Below, in pieces: positions 1 through 5,865 of a stretch of 10,494 nucleotides of DNA. The DNA lies in the NCBI GenBank assembly GCA_964412845.1, contig CAYPQM010000198.1:1-10494 (forward strand), in the 5' to 3' direction. Source of the DNA: JAWWPY01 sp964412845. GTDB lineage: Bacteria > Actinomycetota > Actinomycetes > Streptosporangiales > Streptosporangiaceae. Numbering within the stretch: the stretch's first letter is position 1; the number at the start of each line of letters is the position of its first letter. Position numbers and translations under genes: made by a program. Under the pieces are notes generated by a model. It saw only the letters and a program-made list of their open reading frames with translations, did not search any database and was not told the DNA's origin.

Positions 1-1030
1 CGCTCAGCCACGCCTCGGGCAGGACTGCGGGCCGGATGCCCGGCCGGAGTGCAGCCGGGAGCGTGCCACCGAGCCGGGCCGCCAGCGCGACGAGCCGGGC
101 CAGCGCCGGTGAGCCGGGCATCAGGCCGCCAGCCGCGTCCAGTGCGGCGACCACGTCGGCGAGGGTGGCGAGCACGTGATCGCCGGTCGTGTTCGTCACG
201 AGCCAGCGCCACAGCATGAGGCCTGCCATCCGGTCGAGCAGTTGCTCGCCTGGCCTGGACCGGCGGACCGGGCTCACCCGGCAGGCCGGGGCGGATTCCG
301 GCTCGGCGCCGATTTCCACCCGGCACGGGTCGTTACCGGGCAGCACCGTGATGTCCAGCCACCGGAGGCTGGCCGGCGGGACGGGAAAGAGGCTGAGCCG
401 GCCCGACCACCACATGCCGTCACCTTCGGCGTCGTGCTGGGCCTGGTAGGCCGCGCCGCGGTCATCGATGACCCTTACCTGCCATAGCGAGCCGAAGCGC
501 TCCGACGGGTGCACGTGATCCCGGGAACGCCGGTTACCCGGCGCGTGATCGCGGATGGCGCTGGTGAGGATGGCCCGGTCCGCGGCCACGACCAACGTGA
601 GCAGGCACAGTTCGGCCTTCCCGTCCGCGCCGAGCGGCAGCGATCTCGCCACCGGTACCGCCCGCACCGGCCCGACCGGCAACGGGGGTTCCGGCGGCCG
701 GCCGCCCGGCGGCCGCAGGGACGCCCAGTACCGCCCGATGTTCTGGATTTCTGACCGCGCGGCCAGCGCCGTGTGCAGCCCGGACAGCACGGATACCGCG
801 GTGGCGTCGTCAAGGGCCCCGGTCACGGCGAGCGCGTCGGCGGCGGCCCGGACACGATCGAGGACCTGGTCCGCAGGTGGCCGGGATGCCCAGGCGGCAG
901 GCACGGCCGGGCGCGCCGCCCCCGGGTATCCCAGAGCGCGGCGCAACCCGGCCTCAGCCATCAGCCGCAGGAACGTCTCAGCCCGCTCCGCCGTGTCGCT
1001 GTGCTCCCGGTATTCCACCCTGCTGTCCAC
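1..1030 (-). CDS. Hypothetical protein, C-terminally cut by the left edge
   Basis: An uninterrupted minus-strand frame runs from a GTG at 1030 to the window edge (343 complete codons), with third positions dominated by G/C as in the neighbouring genes. A second in-frame GTG lies at 1018; neither start has a clear Shine-Dalgarno. The start is about 30 bp downstream of the LigD-type polymerase stop on the same strand, so co-transcription is likely. The N-terminal 35 residues are charged and helical-looking (HSDTAERAETFLRLMAEAG). The middle contains a tryptophan-rich stretch (M206-W207-W208-S-G, then PVPPASLRWLDIT with W224). The C-terminal part (about 255-343) is Leu/Ala-rich and probably helical. 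There is no signal peptide or clear TM segment. I do not recognise a family. The W-x-G...PPxxxRWLDI pattern resembles that of other uncharacterised actinobacterial proteins, but that is recollection only. No function is assigned. Confidence 0.75.
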   Translation of the reverse strand, partial: MDSRVEYREHSDTAERAETFLRLMAEAGLRRALGYPGAARPAVPAAWASRPPADQVLDRVRAAADALAVTGALDDATAVSVLSGLHTALAARSEIQNIGRYWASLRPPGGRPPEPPLPVGPVRAVPVARSLPLGADGKAELCLLTLVVAADRAILTSAIRDHAPGNRRSRDHVHPSERFGSLWQVRVIDDRGAAYQAQHDAEGDGMWWSGRLSLFPVPPASLRWLDITVLPGNDPCRVEIGAEPESAPACRVSPVRRSRPGEQLLDRMAGLMLWRWLVTNTTGDHVLATLADVVAALDAAGGLMPGSPALARLVALAARLGGTLPAALRPGIRPAVLPEAWLS

Positions 1031-1060
1031 TCTGCCACGCCCGGGCGGGTGGCCGGGCGC

Positions 1061-2401
1061 TCAGCCCTGCCCGGGCGGGCGGGGCGGGCCGCCGCCCCCG
1101 GCCCAGGGATCGTAGTCGACTTCCAGCGCCTCCTGTGGCGGGCGCTGCGGCTCGGGCACGTTCCGCAGGTTCAGCCTGATCCGGGTCCAGGTGGAACTGC
1201 GTCCGCGCATCGAGTCCACCAGCACGTCGGCCGGTTCCAGCAGCGGCCACACCTGCGGGTGCCGCTCCTTCCACCGGTCCAGCCCGGCCATGGCCTCGGC
1301 CTGGCCGGCCGCGCGGGCCACCTCGATGAGCGGCATGCTGCTCTTGCGGCGCCCGGTGGGCCCGGCGGATTTGCCCGGCGCGGGCGGCGGCACCGCTGCG
1401 CCGGCCCGCCGTTTCGAGGGCTGCACCCGGGGTGCCTCGCCGGCCTGCTTCTCGAAGTGCGGCGGCCACGGCGCGTCGGGCTCCCCGGCCGCCTCCTGCT
1501 GCGCCGCCAGATCCAGCAGCGGCTCCAGCGACCCGACAGATTCATCGATCCCCTCCCACGGATCGCCGACGCCGGCGAACCGCCCCGGGACCGTGTCGAT
1601 GGTGAACGCCTCCGGCCGGCACTCCGGCACTTCCGGCCAGGTCAGCGGGGTCGAGACGCGGGCGTCGGGGGTCGGACGTATCGAGTAGGCGGAGGCCACC
1701 GTGCGGTCCTTGGCGTTCTGGTTGTAATCGACGAAGACCCCGTGGCGTTCCTCCTTCCACCAGCGGGCGGTGGCCGCCTCCGGGGCGCGCCGCTCAACCT
1801 CGCGGGCCAGCGCGACCGCGGCGCGGCGAACCTCGGTGAAGGACCAGCGCGGCTCGATCCGGGCATAGATGTGAAAACCGCGGGAGCCGGACGTCTTCGG
1901 CCAGGAGGTCAGGCCGAAGTCGTTGAGGACTTCCTTCGCCACCAGGGCCACCTGCAGGATCTGCGGCCACCCGATGCCGGGAACCGGGTCGAGGTCCACC
2001 CGGAGCTCATCGGGGTGATCGACGTCGGGGGCCCGCACCGGATGCGGGTTGAGGTCGACGCAGCCGAGGTTCACCACCCAGGTCAGCTGGGCCGCGTCCC
2101 GGACGACGACCTCCTCTGCGGTGCGCCCGGACGGGAAGCTGAGTTCGACGGTCTCGATCCAGTCCGGGCGCCGCTCAGGGGCCCGCTTCTGGAAGAACGC
2201 CTCGCCCTCCGCGCCGTGCACGAACCGCTTCAAGATCATCGGCCGGCCGGCGACGCCGCGCAGGGCGCCGTCAGCCACGCTCAGGTAGTACCGGACGAGG
2301 TCCAGCTTGGTATGCCCGGTACGGGGGAAGAAGACCTTGTCCGGGTTCGAGACCGCGACGTCGACGCCAGCGACCTCCAGGATCTCCTTGCGATCCGGCA
2401 T
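1061..2401 (-). CDS. Stand-alone LigD-type primase-polymerase (PolDom)
   Basis: 446-residue protein of the archaeo-eukaryotic primase superfamily, LigD polymerase-domain type. Known members add ribo- or deoxynucleotides at DNA ends, usually in non-homologous end joining or excision repair. Visible motifs: motif I D136-L-D138, motif II S171-G-S-R174-G-F-H177, and motif III D225 (VFVDYNQN), so the three metal-binding aspartates are present. The N-terminus (ILEVAGVDVAVSNPDKVFFP) is the canonical PolDom start. About residues 1-300 form the polymerase domain. A linker follows, then a C-terminal module (about 360-446, LIEVARA...ERHPQVWPLLEPADVL) that I recall from other actinobacterial stand-alone PolDoms. 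There is no ligase or phosphoesterase domain, and no Ku gene in the window. The frame stays open upstream to 2767, but that part runs antiphase through the TetR gene. ATG 2401 is chosen because PolDom homology begins there. It lacks a Shine-Dalgarno and may be leaderless. Confidence 0.9.
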   Translation of the reverse strand: MPDRKEILEVAGVDVAVSNPDKVFFPRTGHTKLDLVRYYLSVADGALRGVAGRPMILKRFVHGAEGEAFFQKRAPERRPDWIETVELSFPSGRTAEEVVVRDAAQLTWVVNLGCVDLNPHPVRAPDVDHPDELRVDLDPVPGIGWPQILQVALVAKEVLNDFGLTSWPKTSGSRGFHIYARIEPRWSFTEVRRAAVALAREVERRAPEAATARWWKEERHGVFVDYNQNAKDRTVASAYSIRPTPDARVSTPLTWPEVPECRPEAFTIDTVPGRFAGVGDPWEGIDESVGSLEPLLDLAAQQEAAGEPDAPWPPHFEKQAGEAPRVQPSKRRAGAAVPPPAPGKSAGPTGRRKSSMPLIEVARAAGQAEAMAGLDRWKERHPQVWPLLEPADVLVDSMRGRSSTWTRIRLNLRNVPEPQRPPQEALEVDYDPWAGGGGPPRPPGQG

Positions 2402-2407
2402 GCAGCC

Positions 2408-2413
2408 ACGATA
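2408..2413 (-). promoter_or_regulatory. Candidate leaderless -10 for the polymerase gene
   Basis: On the minus strand TATCGT (TANNNT) ends 6 nt before ATG 2401, and no Shine-Dalgarno lies in between. That spacing is what is expected for an actinobacterial leaderless transcript starting at the ATG itself. No convincing -35 is visible. If real, the polymerase has its own promoter in the 88-bp gap downstream of tetR. Confidence 0.4.
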
Positions 2414-2489
2414 GCTGGGCCGCAGCCGGCGTGGCTGGCCCGGGCGGGCTGGACGCCTGGCGGGCCTGGACCCAGCGGCGCTGATCAGG

Positions 2490-3170
2490 TCAGCGGCGGA
2501 TGTCCTCGATGATCGTGATGATCTCGCGGAAGGTCGAGCGCAGGATGCGCACCCGGGACAGGGCGACCAGCCGGTCGGCGAGTGGCACCGTGCGATCGAT
2601 GAGCTGATAGGTCTTCGCGCAGCCCGTCGAGGTATCGTGCACCCAGAACAAGACGATGCCCAGCGAGTACAGCCAGAGCAGCTCGGGAAGCTGCGCGCGT
2701 AGCTCGCGGTCAATCCGGGCGGTGGAGCCGTCCACCACCTCGCGGTACAAAGCCAGCGCGGCCTCACGAGCCGGGCTCGATTCCTTGCTGAACGGGCTCA
2801 GCGGGCTGCTCGGTTCGGCGGCGTACTTGAAGAAGCGGGCGGCGAAAGCGTGGTAAGGCTCCATCACGTCGACCAGTGCGTGCAAGGTGCCACGGAGCCG
2901 CGCCGCGAACTCGGTCTCGCTCTCCAGCACCCGGCGGCAGGCGGCGAGGTGCTCGACTTGATTGCGGGCGTAGAACTGCTGGACGAGTTCTTCCTTGGAG
3001 CCGAAGTAGTAGTAGGCGTTGCCAGTCGAGACGCCGGCCTCCTGGGCGATGGCCCGCATGGTGGTCGCCTCGTACCCATTCTCCCGGAACAGCCGCAGGG
3101 CCGCCTCCGTGATGGCGGTCCTGGTCTGCTCGGCGCGGGGAGTGAGGTCGGGCTCGGCCACACAGGTCAA
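2490..3170 (-). CDS. TetR-family transcriptional regulator
   Basis: 226-residue one-component repressor. The N-terminal TetR DNA-binding domain spans about residues 14-62 (TRTAITEAALRLFRENGYEA, then TTMRAIAQEAGVSTGNAYYY, ending YFGSKEEL). The helix-turn-helix falls at about 36-56. Residues 70-226 form an all-helical ligand/dimer domain with a C-terminal block (LLWLYSLGIVLFWVHD...YQLIDRTVPLADRLVALSRV) that I recall in a group of actinobacterial TetR proteins. The start is TTG 3170, which overlaps the upstream membrane gene's TGA (TTGA). A GGCAGG lies about 7 nt upstream, and the overlap implies translational coupling. Because the regulator is co-transcribed with the membrane protein, and two palindromes flank their promoter at 3783-3846, it very likely represses its own operon. 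The ligand is unknown. Confidence 0.92.
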   Translation of the reverse strand: MTCVAEPDLTPRAEQTRTAITEAALRLFRENGYEATTMRAIAQEAGVSTGNAYYYFGSKEELVQQFYARNQVEHLAACRRVLESETEFAARLRGTLHALVDVMEPYHAFAARFFKYAAEPSSPLSPFSKESSPAREAALALYREVVDGSTARIDRELRAQLPELLWLYSLGIVLFWVHDTSTGCAKTYQLIDRTVPLADRLVALSRVRILRSTFREIITIIEDIRR

Positions 3171-3757
3171 TGTATGACCTGCCGTGGTCGCGGCGACCAG
3201 AGCCCCTGGTTCCGGGAGCTGGCTGGGCTGGCCTGGCCATCGTGCGCATCCGCGGTCCCGGGCCCAGGCGTGGGCGCCTGGTGCAGGGTCGCCCCTGGCG
3301 CAGGCGTCTCCGGCAGGCGCGGTTGCGGCAGGTTGAGTTCCGGCAGGTCAGGCTCGGGCAGGTCAGGCTCGGGCAGCGGCTGATCCTCTGCGGGCGGGAC
3401 CCGCTGGAACGCTTGCGCCTGGATGCGGTGACGGAGCCGGGTGAGCACAGCGAGGCTGACCAGGTACAGGGCGCCCAGCACCAAGAGCACCTCGCCCACC
3501 TTGACGGAGAGCACCTGGAAGGCCTCGCGGGCGCTGCCTATCTCACCGGTCGTGCGCATGGTGAGCGTGACGAAGCCCAGGCTGAGCAAGTAGAAGCCGA
3601 CCACGAGCAAGCGAGTGACCGCCTGGGTGGGCGCTACCCGGCCGCTGAACGCATCCAGCAGGAAGGCCCGGCCGCTGCGCGACAGGGCCGAGCCGACGAA
3701 CACGGTGAGGGCGACGCTGATGACCAGGTACGTGATGTAGGTAACGACGATACCCAT
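3167..3757 (-). CDS. Small three-TM integral membrane protein with proline-rich tail
   Basis: 196 residues. Three hydrophobic helices are visible at about 3-24, 48-66 and 86-106. The loop between TM1 and TM2 is SRSGRAFLLDAF, and TM2 begins LLVVGFYLLSLGFVTL. This core resembles a family of roughly 120-residue uncharacterised actinobacterial membrane proteins that I recall; I know no assigned function. The C-terminal ~85 residues are Pro-rich, with a run of LPxxx pentapeptides (LPEPD, LPEPD, LPELN, LPQPR, LPETP) encoded by a 15-bp tandem repeat. The tail is probably a disordered cytoplasmic or periplasmic extension. The start at ATG 3757 has a good Shine-Dalgarno (GGGAGG, 6-nt spacing). It is the first gene of the operon and is followed by tetR with a 4-bp overlap, so it is the most likely target of that regulator. 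Permease, sensor partner or envelope-stress roles are all possible and none is shown. Confidence 0.85.
   Translation of the reverse strand: MGIVVTYITYLVISVALTVFVGSALSRSGRAFLLDAFSGRVAPTQAVTRLLVVGFYLLSLGFVTLTMRTTGEIGSAREAFQVLSVKVGEVLLVLGALYLVSLAVLTRLRHRIQAQAFQRVPPAEDQPLPEPDLPEPDLPELNLPQPRLPETPAPGATLHQAPTPGPGTADAHDGQASPASSRNQGLWSPRPRQVIH
3312..3376. repeat. 15-bp tandem repeat encoding LPxxx pentapeptides
   Basis: Four 15-bp units plus a 5-bp remainder, each beginning GGCAG on the plus strand, start at 3312, 3327, 3342, 3357 and 3372. Units 3 and 4 are identical (GGCAGGTCAGGCTCG); units 1 and 2 have diverged. The array is in frame with the membrane protein and produces its LPxxx tail repeats. 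Identity of two units next to diverged ones suggests ongoing expansion or contraction by slippage. Confidence 0.85.
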
Positions 3758-3782
3758 CGCGGGCCTCCCTTGCCTGGAGATT

Positions 3783-3798
3783 CTTGAACATGTTCAAG
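3783..3798. promoter_or_regulatory. Operator palindrome O1 for the TetR operon
   Basis: CTTGAACATGTTCAAG is a perfect 16-bp palindrome. It overlaps the end of the -10 hexamer and the expected transcription start of the minus-strand membrane/tetR operon, where a bound TetR dimer would block initiation. The core fits TTGAAC-N2-GTTCAA, shared with a second site 49 bp away (centre to centre). Confidence 0.8.
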
Positions 3799-3825
3799 TT
3801 TAGTCGTGACCACCAGGTATGTCCA
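3797..3825 (-). promoter_or_regulatory. Promoter of the membrane protein/tetR operon
   Basis: Minus-strand -35 TGGACA (3825-3820), a 17-bp spacer, and -10 TAAACT (3802-3797): a close match to the primary sigma consensus with optimal spacing. Transcription would begin inside palindrome O1, giving a leader of about 30 nt that includes the GGGAGG Shine-Dalgarno at 3769-3764. Confidence 0.6.
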
Positions 3826-3832
3826 TGTGATA

Positions 3833-3846
3833 TTGAACACGTTCAA
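3833..3846. promoter_or_regulatory. Operator palindrome O2 for the TetR operon
   Basis: TTGAACACGTTCAA has perfect 6-bp arms (TTGAAC/GTTCAA) around a 2-bp centre. It lies just upstream of the -35 of the membrane/tetR promoter and also faces the plus-strand phosphoesterase gene, so it could help repress in one or both directions. It is the only other copy of this motif that I found in the window. Confidence 0.75.
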
Positions 3847-3851
3847 CTTCA

Positions 3852-3901
3852 TGATCGCGGTGGGTCACTGGCGGCCGGCGACCACCGGTCCACCGCGATC
3901 A
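3852..3901. repeat. 12-bp inverted repeat in the phosphoesterase upstream region
   Basis: TGATCGCGGTGG (3852-3863) is repeated exactly in inverse orientation at 3890-3901, separated by 26 bp. Two G.T wobbles and a C-G pair could extend the stem inward. It ends 44 bp before the GTG of the metallophosphoesterase. It could form a leader hairpin in a plus-strand transcript or be a protein-binding site; it has no U-tract and no gene upstream to terminate. Confidence 0.7.
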
Positions 3902-3945
3902 GGGAAGCCTGACGCGCCGGGCGTGATCCCTGGGAAGATGTCGGC

Positions 3946-4437
3946 GTGCGGATCGCGGTGCTGTCGGACACGCACGCGCCCCGGCGCTGGCGGTCGTGCC
4001 CCGCGCCGGTGGCCGAGCGGTTGCGCGGCGTGGACCTGATCCTGCATGCGGGTGATGTGTGCGTCGCGGCCGTCCTTGATGAGCTGGCCGAGTACGCGCC
4101 GGTCCGGGTCGTCCTCGGCAACAACGACGGCTCAGATGTGGCCGCCTGGGGAGCGCCGGAGACCCTGGAGCTGGACGCCGGCGGCCTGCACCTGGCGATG
4201 GTGCACGATGCGGGCCCGGCCGCCGGCCGGCCGGCCCGGCTACGCCGCCGGTTCCCCGGCGCGGACCTGGTGATCTTCGGTCACTCGCACATCCCGCTCG
4301 ATCACTCCGAGAACGGATTGCGGATCTTCAACCCGGGTTCGCCGACCGACCGCCGGCGCCAGCCACGGGGAACCATCGGCCTGCTGCACATCAGCGGCGG
4401 CCGCCTGTCCAGCGCCGAGATCATCCCGGTCACGTGA
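3946..4437 (+). CDS. YfcE/MJ0936-family metallophosphoesterase
   Basis: 163-residue calcineurin-like phosphodiesterase of the small YfcE/MJ0936 type, a family of Mn/Ni-dependent enzymes that hydrolyse model phosphodiesters; natural substrates are largely unknown. All signature motifs are present: D8-x-H10 (SDTH), G36-D37, G58-N-N60-D61, H87, and G112-H113-S-H115, followed by the family's typical N132-P-G-S. Length is normal and there is no signal peptide, so it should be cytosolic. H87 is followed by D88 instead of the common Gly. The GTG start at 3946 follows a weak GGGAAG by 8 nt and gives the canonical MRIAVLSDTH start. It is transcribed divergently from the membrane/tetR operon and converges on pirin. 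Whether TetR also controls it is unknown. Confidence 0.9.
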   Translation: MRIAVLSDTHAPRRWRSCPAPVAERLRGVDLILHAGDVCVAAVLDELAEYAPVRVVLGNNDGSDVAAWGAPETLELDAGGLHLAMVHDAGPAAGRPARLRRRFPGADLVIFGHSHIPLDHSENGLRIFNPGSPTDRRRQPRGTIGLLHISGGRLSSAEIIPVT

Positions 4438-4451
4438 TGCCCCGGAGGCCG

Positions 4452-4476
4452 CAAAGCTGAGACAGCAAGAGCTTTG
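4452..4476. terminator. Possible bidirectional terminator between convergent genes
   Basis: CAAAGCT (4452-4458) and AGCTTTG (4470-4476) form a perfect 7-bp inverted repeat with an 11-nt loop, inside the 77-bp gap between the convergent phosphoesterase and pirin genes. Position favours termination. The stem is short and no strong T-run follows on either strand. Confidence 0.35.
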
Positions 4477-4514
4477 GAGTCGTTTGGATTGGGCCCGGGT
4501 GCCCGCGCTGCACT

Positions 4515-5297
4515 TCACCAGCCGCTGACGGTGGCGTGCATCTCCCAGACGAGGACCTCGGCCGGCTCGTCGGCCGTCAGCCGCTGCCCGCCGGTGGCGG
4601 TGAACCGCACCGCGTCCCCTTCGGCCAGCGCGCCCGCACCCTCCAGCGTGACGGCGCCGCGGGCGATGAACAGGTGCAGAAAGGGCGCTTCCGGCAACCC
4701 GACGGCGTCGCCCGCGGCCAGCCGGGCGGCATACAGCGCCGCGTACTGGTTCTTGATCCGGATGGCCGAGGCGCCGTCGTGCTTGGCCATGCCCGACGCG
4801 ACCGGTACCAGCCCGCCACGCAGCAATTCGTCGTCGATCTCCAGCTGCTCATAACCAGGAGTGATCGAGTTCTCGTCGGGCACCACCCACATCTGGATGA
4901 AATGCACCGGCTCGGTGTGCTTCGTGCCGCCCTGCAGCCGCCAGGAGTCGTTCTTCTCCGAGTGCAGGATCCCGGTGCCGGCGCTCATCCGCTGCGCCAG
5001 TCCTGGATAGATAAGCCCGGAATGGCCGGTTGAATCCTGGTGGACGAGAGAGCCCTGCAGCACCCAGGTGACGATCTCCATGTCCTCATGCGGATGCGTC
5101 TCGAACCCGGTGCCCGGCCGGACGATGTCATCGTTGTTGACCAGCAGCAGGCCGTGGTGCGTATTGCCGGGGTCATAGTGCCGGGAAAATGAGAAGGAGT
5201 GCTTTGAGTCCAGCCAGGCCAGCCTGGTCTTGAACCGCTCATCGTGACGGCGCACGTCCACCGTCGGCGGCATGGGCGCGGTTGCCTGCGTCATCAT
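4515..5297 (-). CDS. Pirin-family bicupin protein
   Basis: 260-residue pirin/YhaK-type protein. The N-terminal cupin carries the metal-binding set H68-x-H70 (FETHPHEDMEIVTWVLQG) with H112 and E114 (GTGILHSEKN), matching the family's usual three His and one Glu. The Q-rich family signature before them (HYDPGNTHHGLLLVNNDD) is also present. The C-terminal half (about 165-260) is the second, degenerate cupin, ending LTADEPAEVLVWEMHA. Some pirins have quercetin dioxygenase-like activity and others act as redox-linked cofactors; the role here cannot be chosen from sequence. The start at ATG 5297 overlaps the upstream small gene's TGA (ATGA). A GCGAGG sits only 2 nt from this ATG and 5 nt from the second ATG at 5294, so initiation at 5294 is equally possible. 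Confidence 0.92.
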   Translation of the reverse strand: MMTQATAPMPPTVDVRRHDERFKTRLAWLDSKHSFSFSRHYDPGNTHHGLLLVNNDDIVRPGTGFETHPHEDMEIVTWVLQGSLVHQDSTGHSGLIYPGLAQRMSAGTGILHSEKNDSWRLQGGTKHTEPVHFIQMWVVPDENSITPGYEQLEIDDELLRGGLVPVASGMAKHDGASAIRIKNQYAALYAARLAAGDAVGLPEAPFLHLFIARGAVTLEGAGALAEGDAVRFTATGGQRLTADEPAEVLVWEMHATVSGW

Positions 5298-5557
5298 GAC
5301 CTCGCCGCGCTGTCGGCGCGGACCTCCGGCGGGCCGGCCGGATCGCTCGCCGCGGCCTGGCCCACCGTGATGACCGGCGCGGTCACCGTGACATGCAGTT
5401 CCGCGCAGTGCTGGTCGGCGATCTCGGCGCAGATGGCGGCGGCCTGCTCGCAGATCGGGCTGCCGAGGTCAGCCGCGCTGAGTGCCATGATCATCTTGTA
5501 CTGCAGGTCAGTGGCGATGGTTACCTCCGCAGCCCGTCCGCCGCAGCCCGTCCGCAT
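5294..5557 (-). CDS. Small hypothetical protein translationally coupled to pirin
   Basis: Up to 87 residues, ending in an ATGA overlap with pirin, so the pair should be one operon. The body (TDLQYKMIMALSAADLGSPI, CEQAAAICAEIADQH) looks like two amphipathic helices followed by a beta-like segment (CAELHVTVTAPVITVG) and a disordered Ala/Pro tail. Three cysteines lie in the middle. I do not recognise the family. The start is uncertain. ATG 5557 has GGAG 3 nt upstream, but its first residues are encoded by a 14-bp tandem duplication. A strong GGAGG (5528-5524) sits 5 nt before an ATC codon at 5518 (74-residue product), and ATG 5494 would give 66 residues. Codon use in the body supports a real gene; exact N-terminus unknown. 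Confidence 0.6.
   Translation of the reverse strand: MRTGCGGRAAEVTIATDLQYKMIMALSAADLGSPICEQAAAICAEIADQHCAELHVTVTAPVITVGQAAASDPAGPPEVRADSAARS
5527..5554. repeat. 14-bp perfect tandem duplication at the start of the small gene
   Basis: CCGCAGCCCGTCCG occurs twice back to back (5527-5540 and 5541-5554), immediately after the ATG at 5557 on the minus strand. 14 is not a multiple of 3. With a single copy, ATG 5557 would read out of frame and stop within about 12 codons. Confidence 0.9.
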
Positions 5558-5655
5558 CGGCTCCGTTACGAGGCTATCGCCTTCCCGCTGTCGCTTCCAG
5601 GCGGCCCGGTACCGGCCCGGTGAGCTGGCCGAGGGCGGCCGACAGAGGGGCCCAG

Positions 5656-5790
5656 ATGAGCACTGACGTGGTGCCGACAGCCGTCGGGGGGATCGGCCGC
5701 CACCGGCGGGTACCGCTCACACTGCCTCCAGGGGAGATCAGGTCCGTATATCAGGGGCCCGTCCGGCGGGCCAGCTCAATTGATGCATGA
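5656..5790 (+). CDS. Possible 44-aa small ORF
   Basis: ATG 5656 follows AGAGGGG (5644-5650) with 5-nt spacing, a good Shine-Dalgarno. The frame reads 44 codons to TGA at 5788. The product begins MSTDVVPTAVGG and is basic (HRR, VRR), with no TM segment. Third-position GC is lower than in neighbouring genes, which argues against coding. I recognise no family. Confidence 0.25.
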   Translation: MSTDVVPTAVGGIGRHRRVPLTLPPGEIRSVYQGPVRRASSIDA

Positions 5791-5859
5791 GCGCGCCGCC
5801 GGACCGGGGCCACCGACCAGAATCCGACCGAACACCGACGGCCCGAACAGCGGCGCTCG

Positions 5860-5865
5860 TATAGT
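5860..5865 (+). promoter_or_regulatory. Candidate -10 for the XRE-DUF2690 gene
   Basis: TATAGT matches the primary sigma -10 consensus at five of six positions and lies 53 bp ahead of the GTG at 5919. The corresponding -35 is poor. A transcript from here would carry a leader of roughly 45 nt containing the GGGGAAAGG ribosome binding site at 5903-5911. Confidence 0.4.

Noticed and set aside
773..2512. 579-codon open frame on the plus strand
   Set aside because: It is antisense to the LigD-type polymerase and the left-edge gene, and its composition is a shadow of their GC-biased codons. The translation has no recognisable domain, while the opposite strand has intact catalytic motifs.
2402..2767. 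N-terminal extension of the polymerase frame
   Set aside because: The added sequence is Arg/Ser/Pro-rich out-of-frame translation of the tetR gene. PolDom homology begins exactly at ATG 2401.
3170..3787. 205-codon plus-strand frame across the membrane gene
   Set aside because: It is opposite a gene with three clear TM helices, a good ribosome binding site and a promoter. The plus-strand product has no features.
5606..5615. CCGGTACCGG palindrome as an operator
   Set aside because: A 10-bp palindrome of this composition is easily expected by chance at this GC content, and no second copy was seen.
5244..5666. 140-codon plus-strand frame over the pirin-linked small gene
   Set aside because: It is antisense to the ATGA-coupled small gene. 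The translation is low-complexity Ala/Arg/Ser typical of shadow frames.
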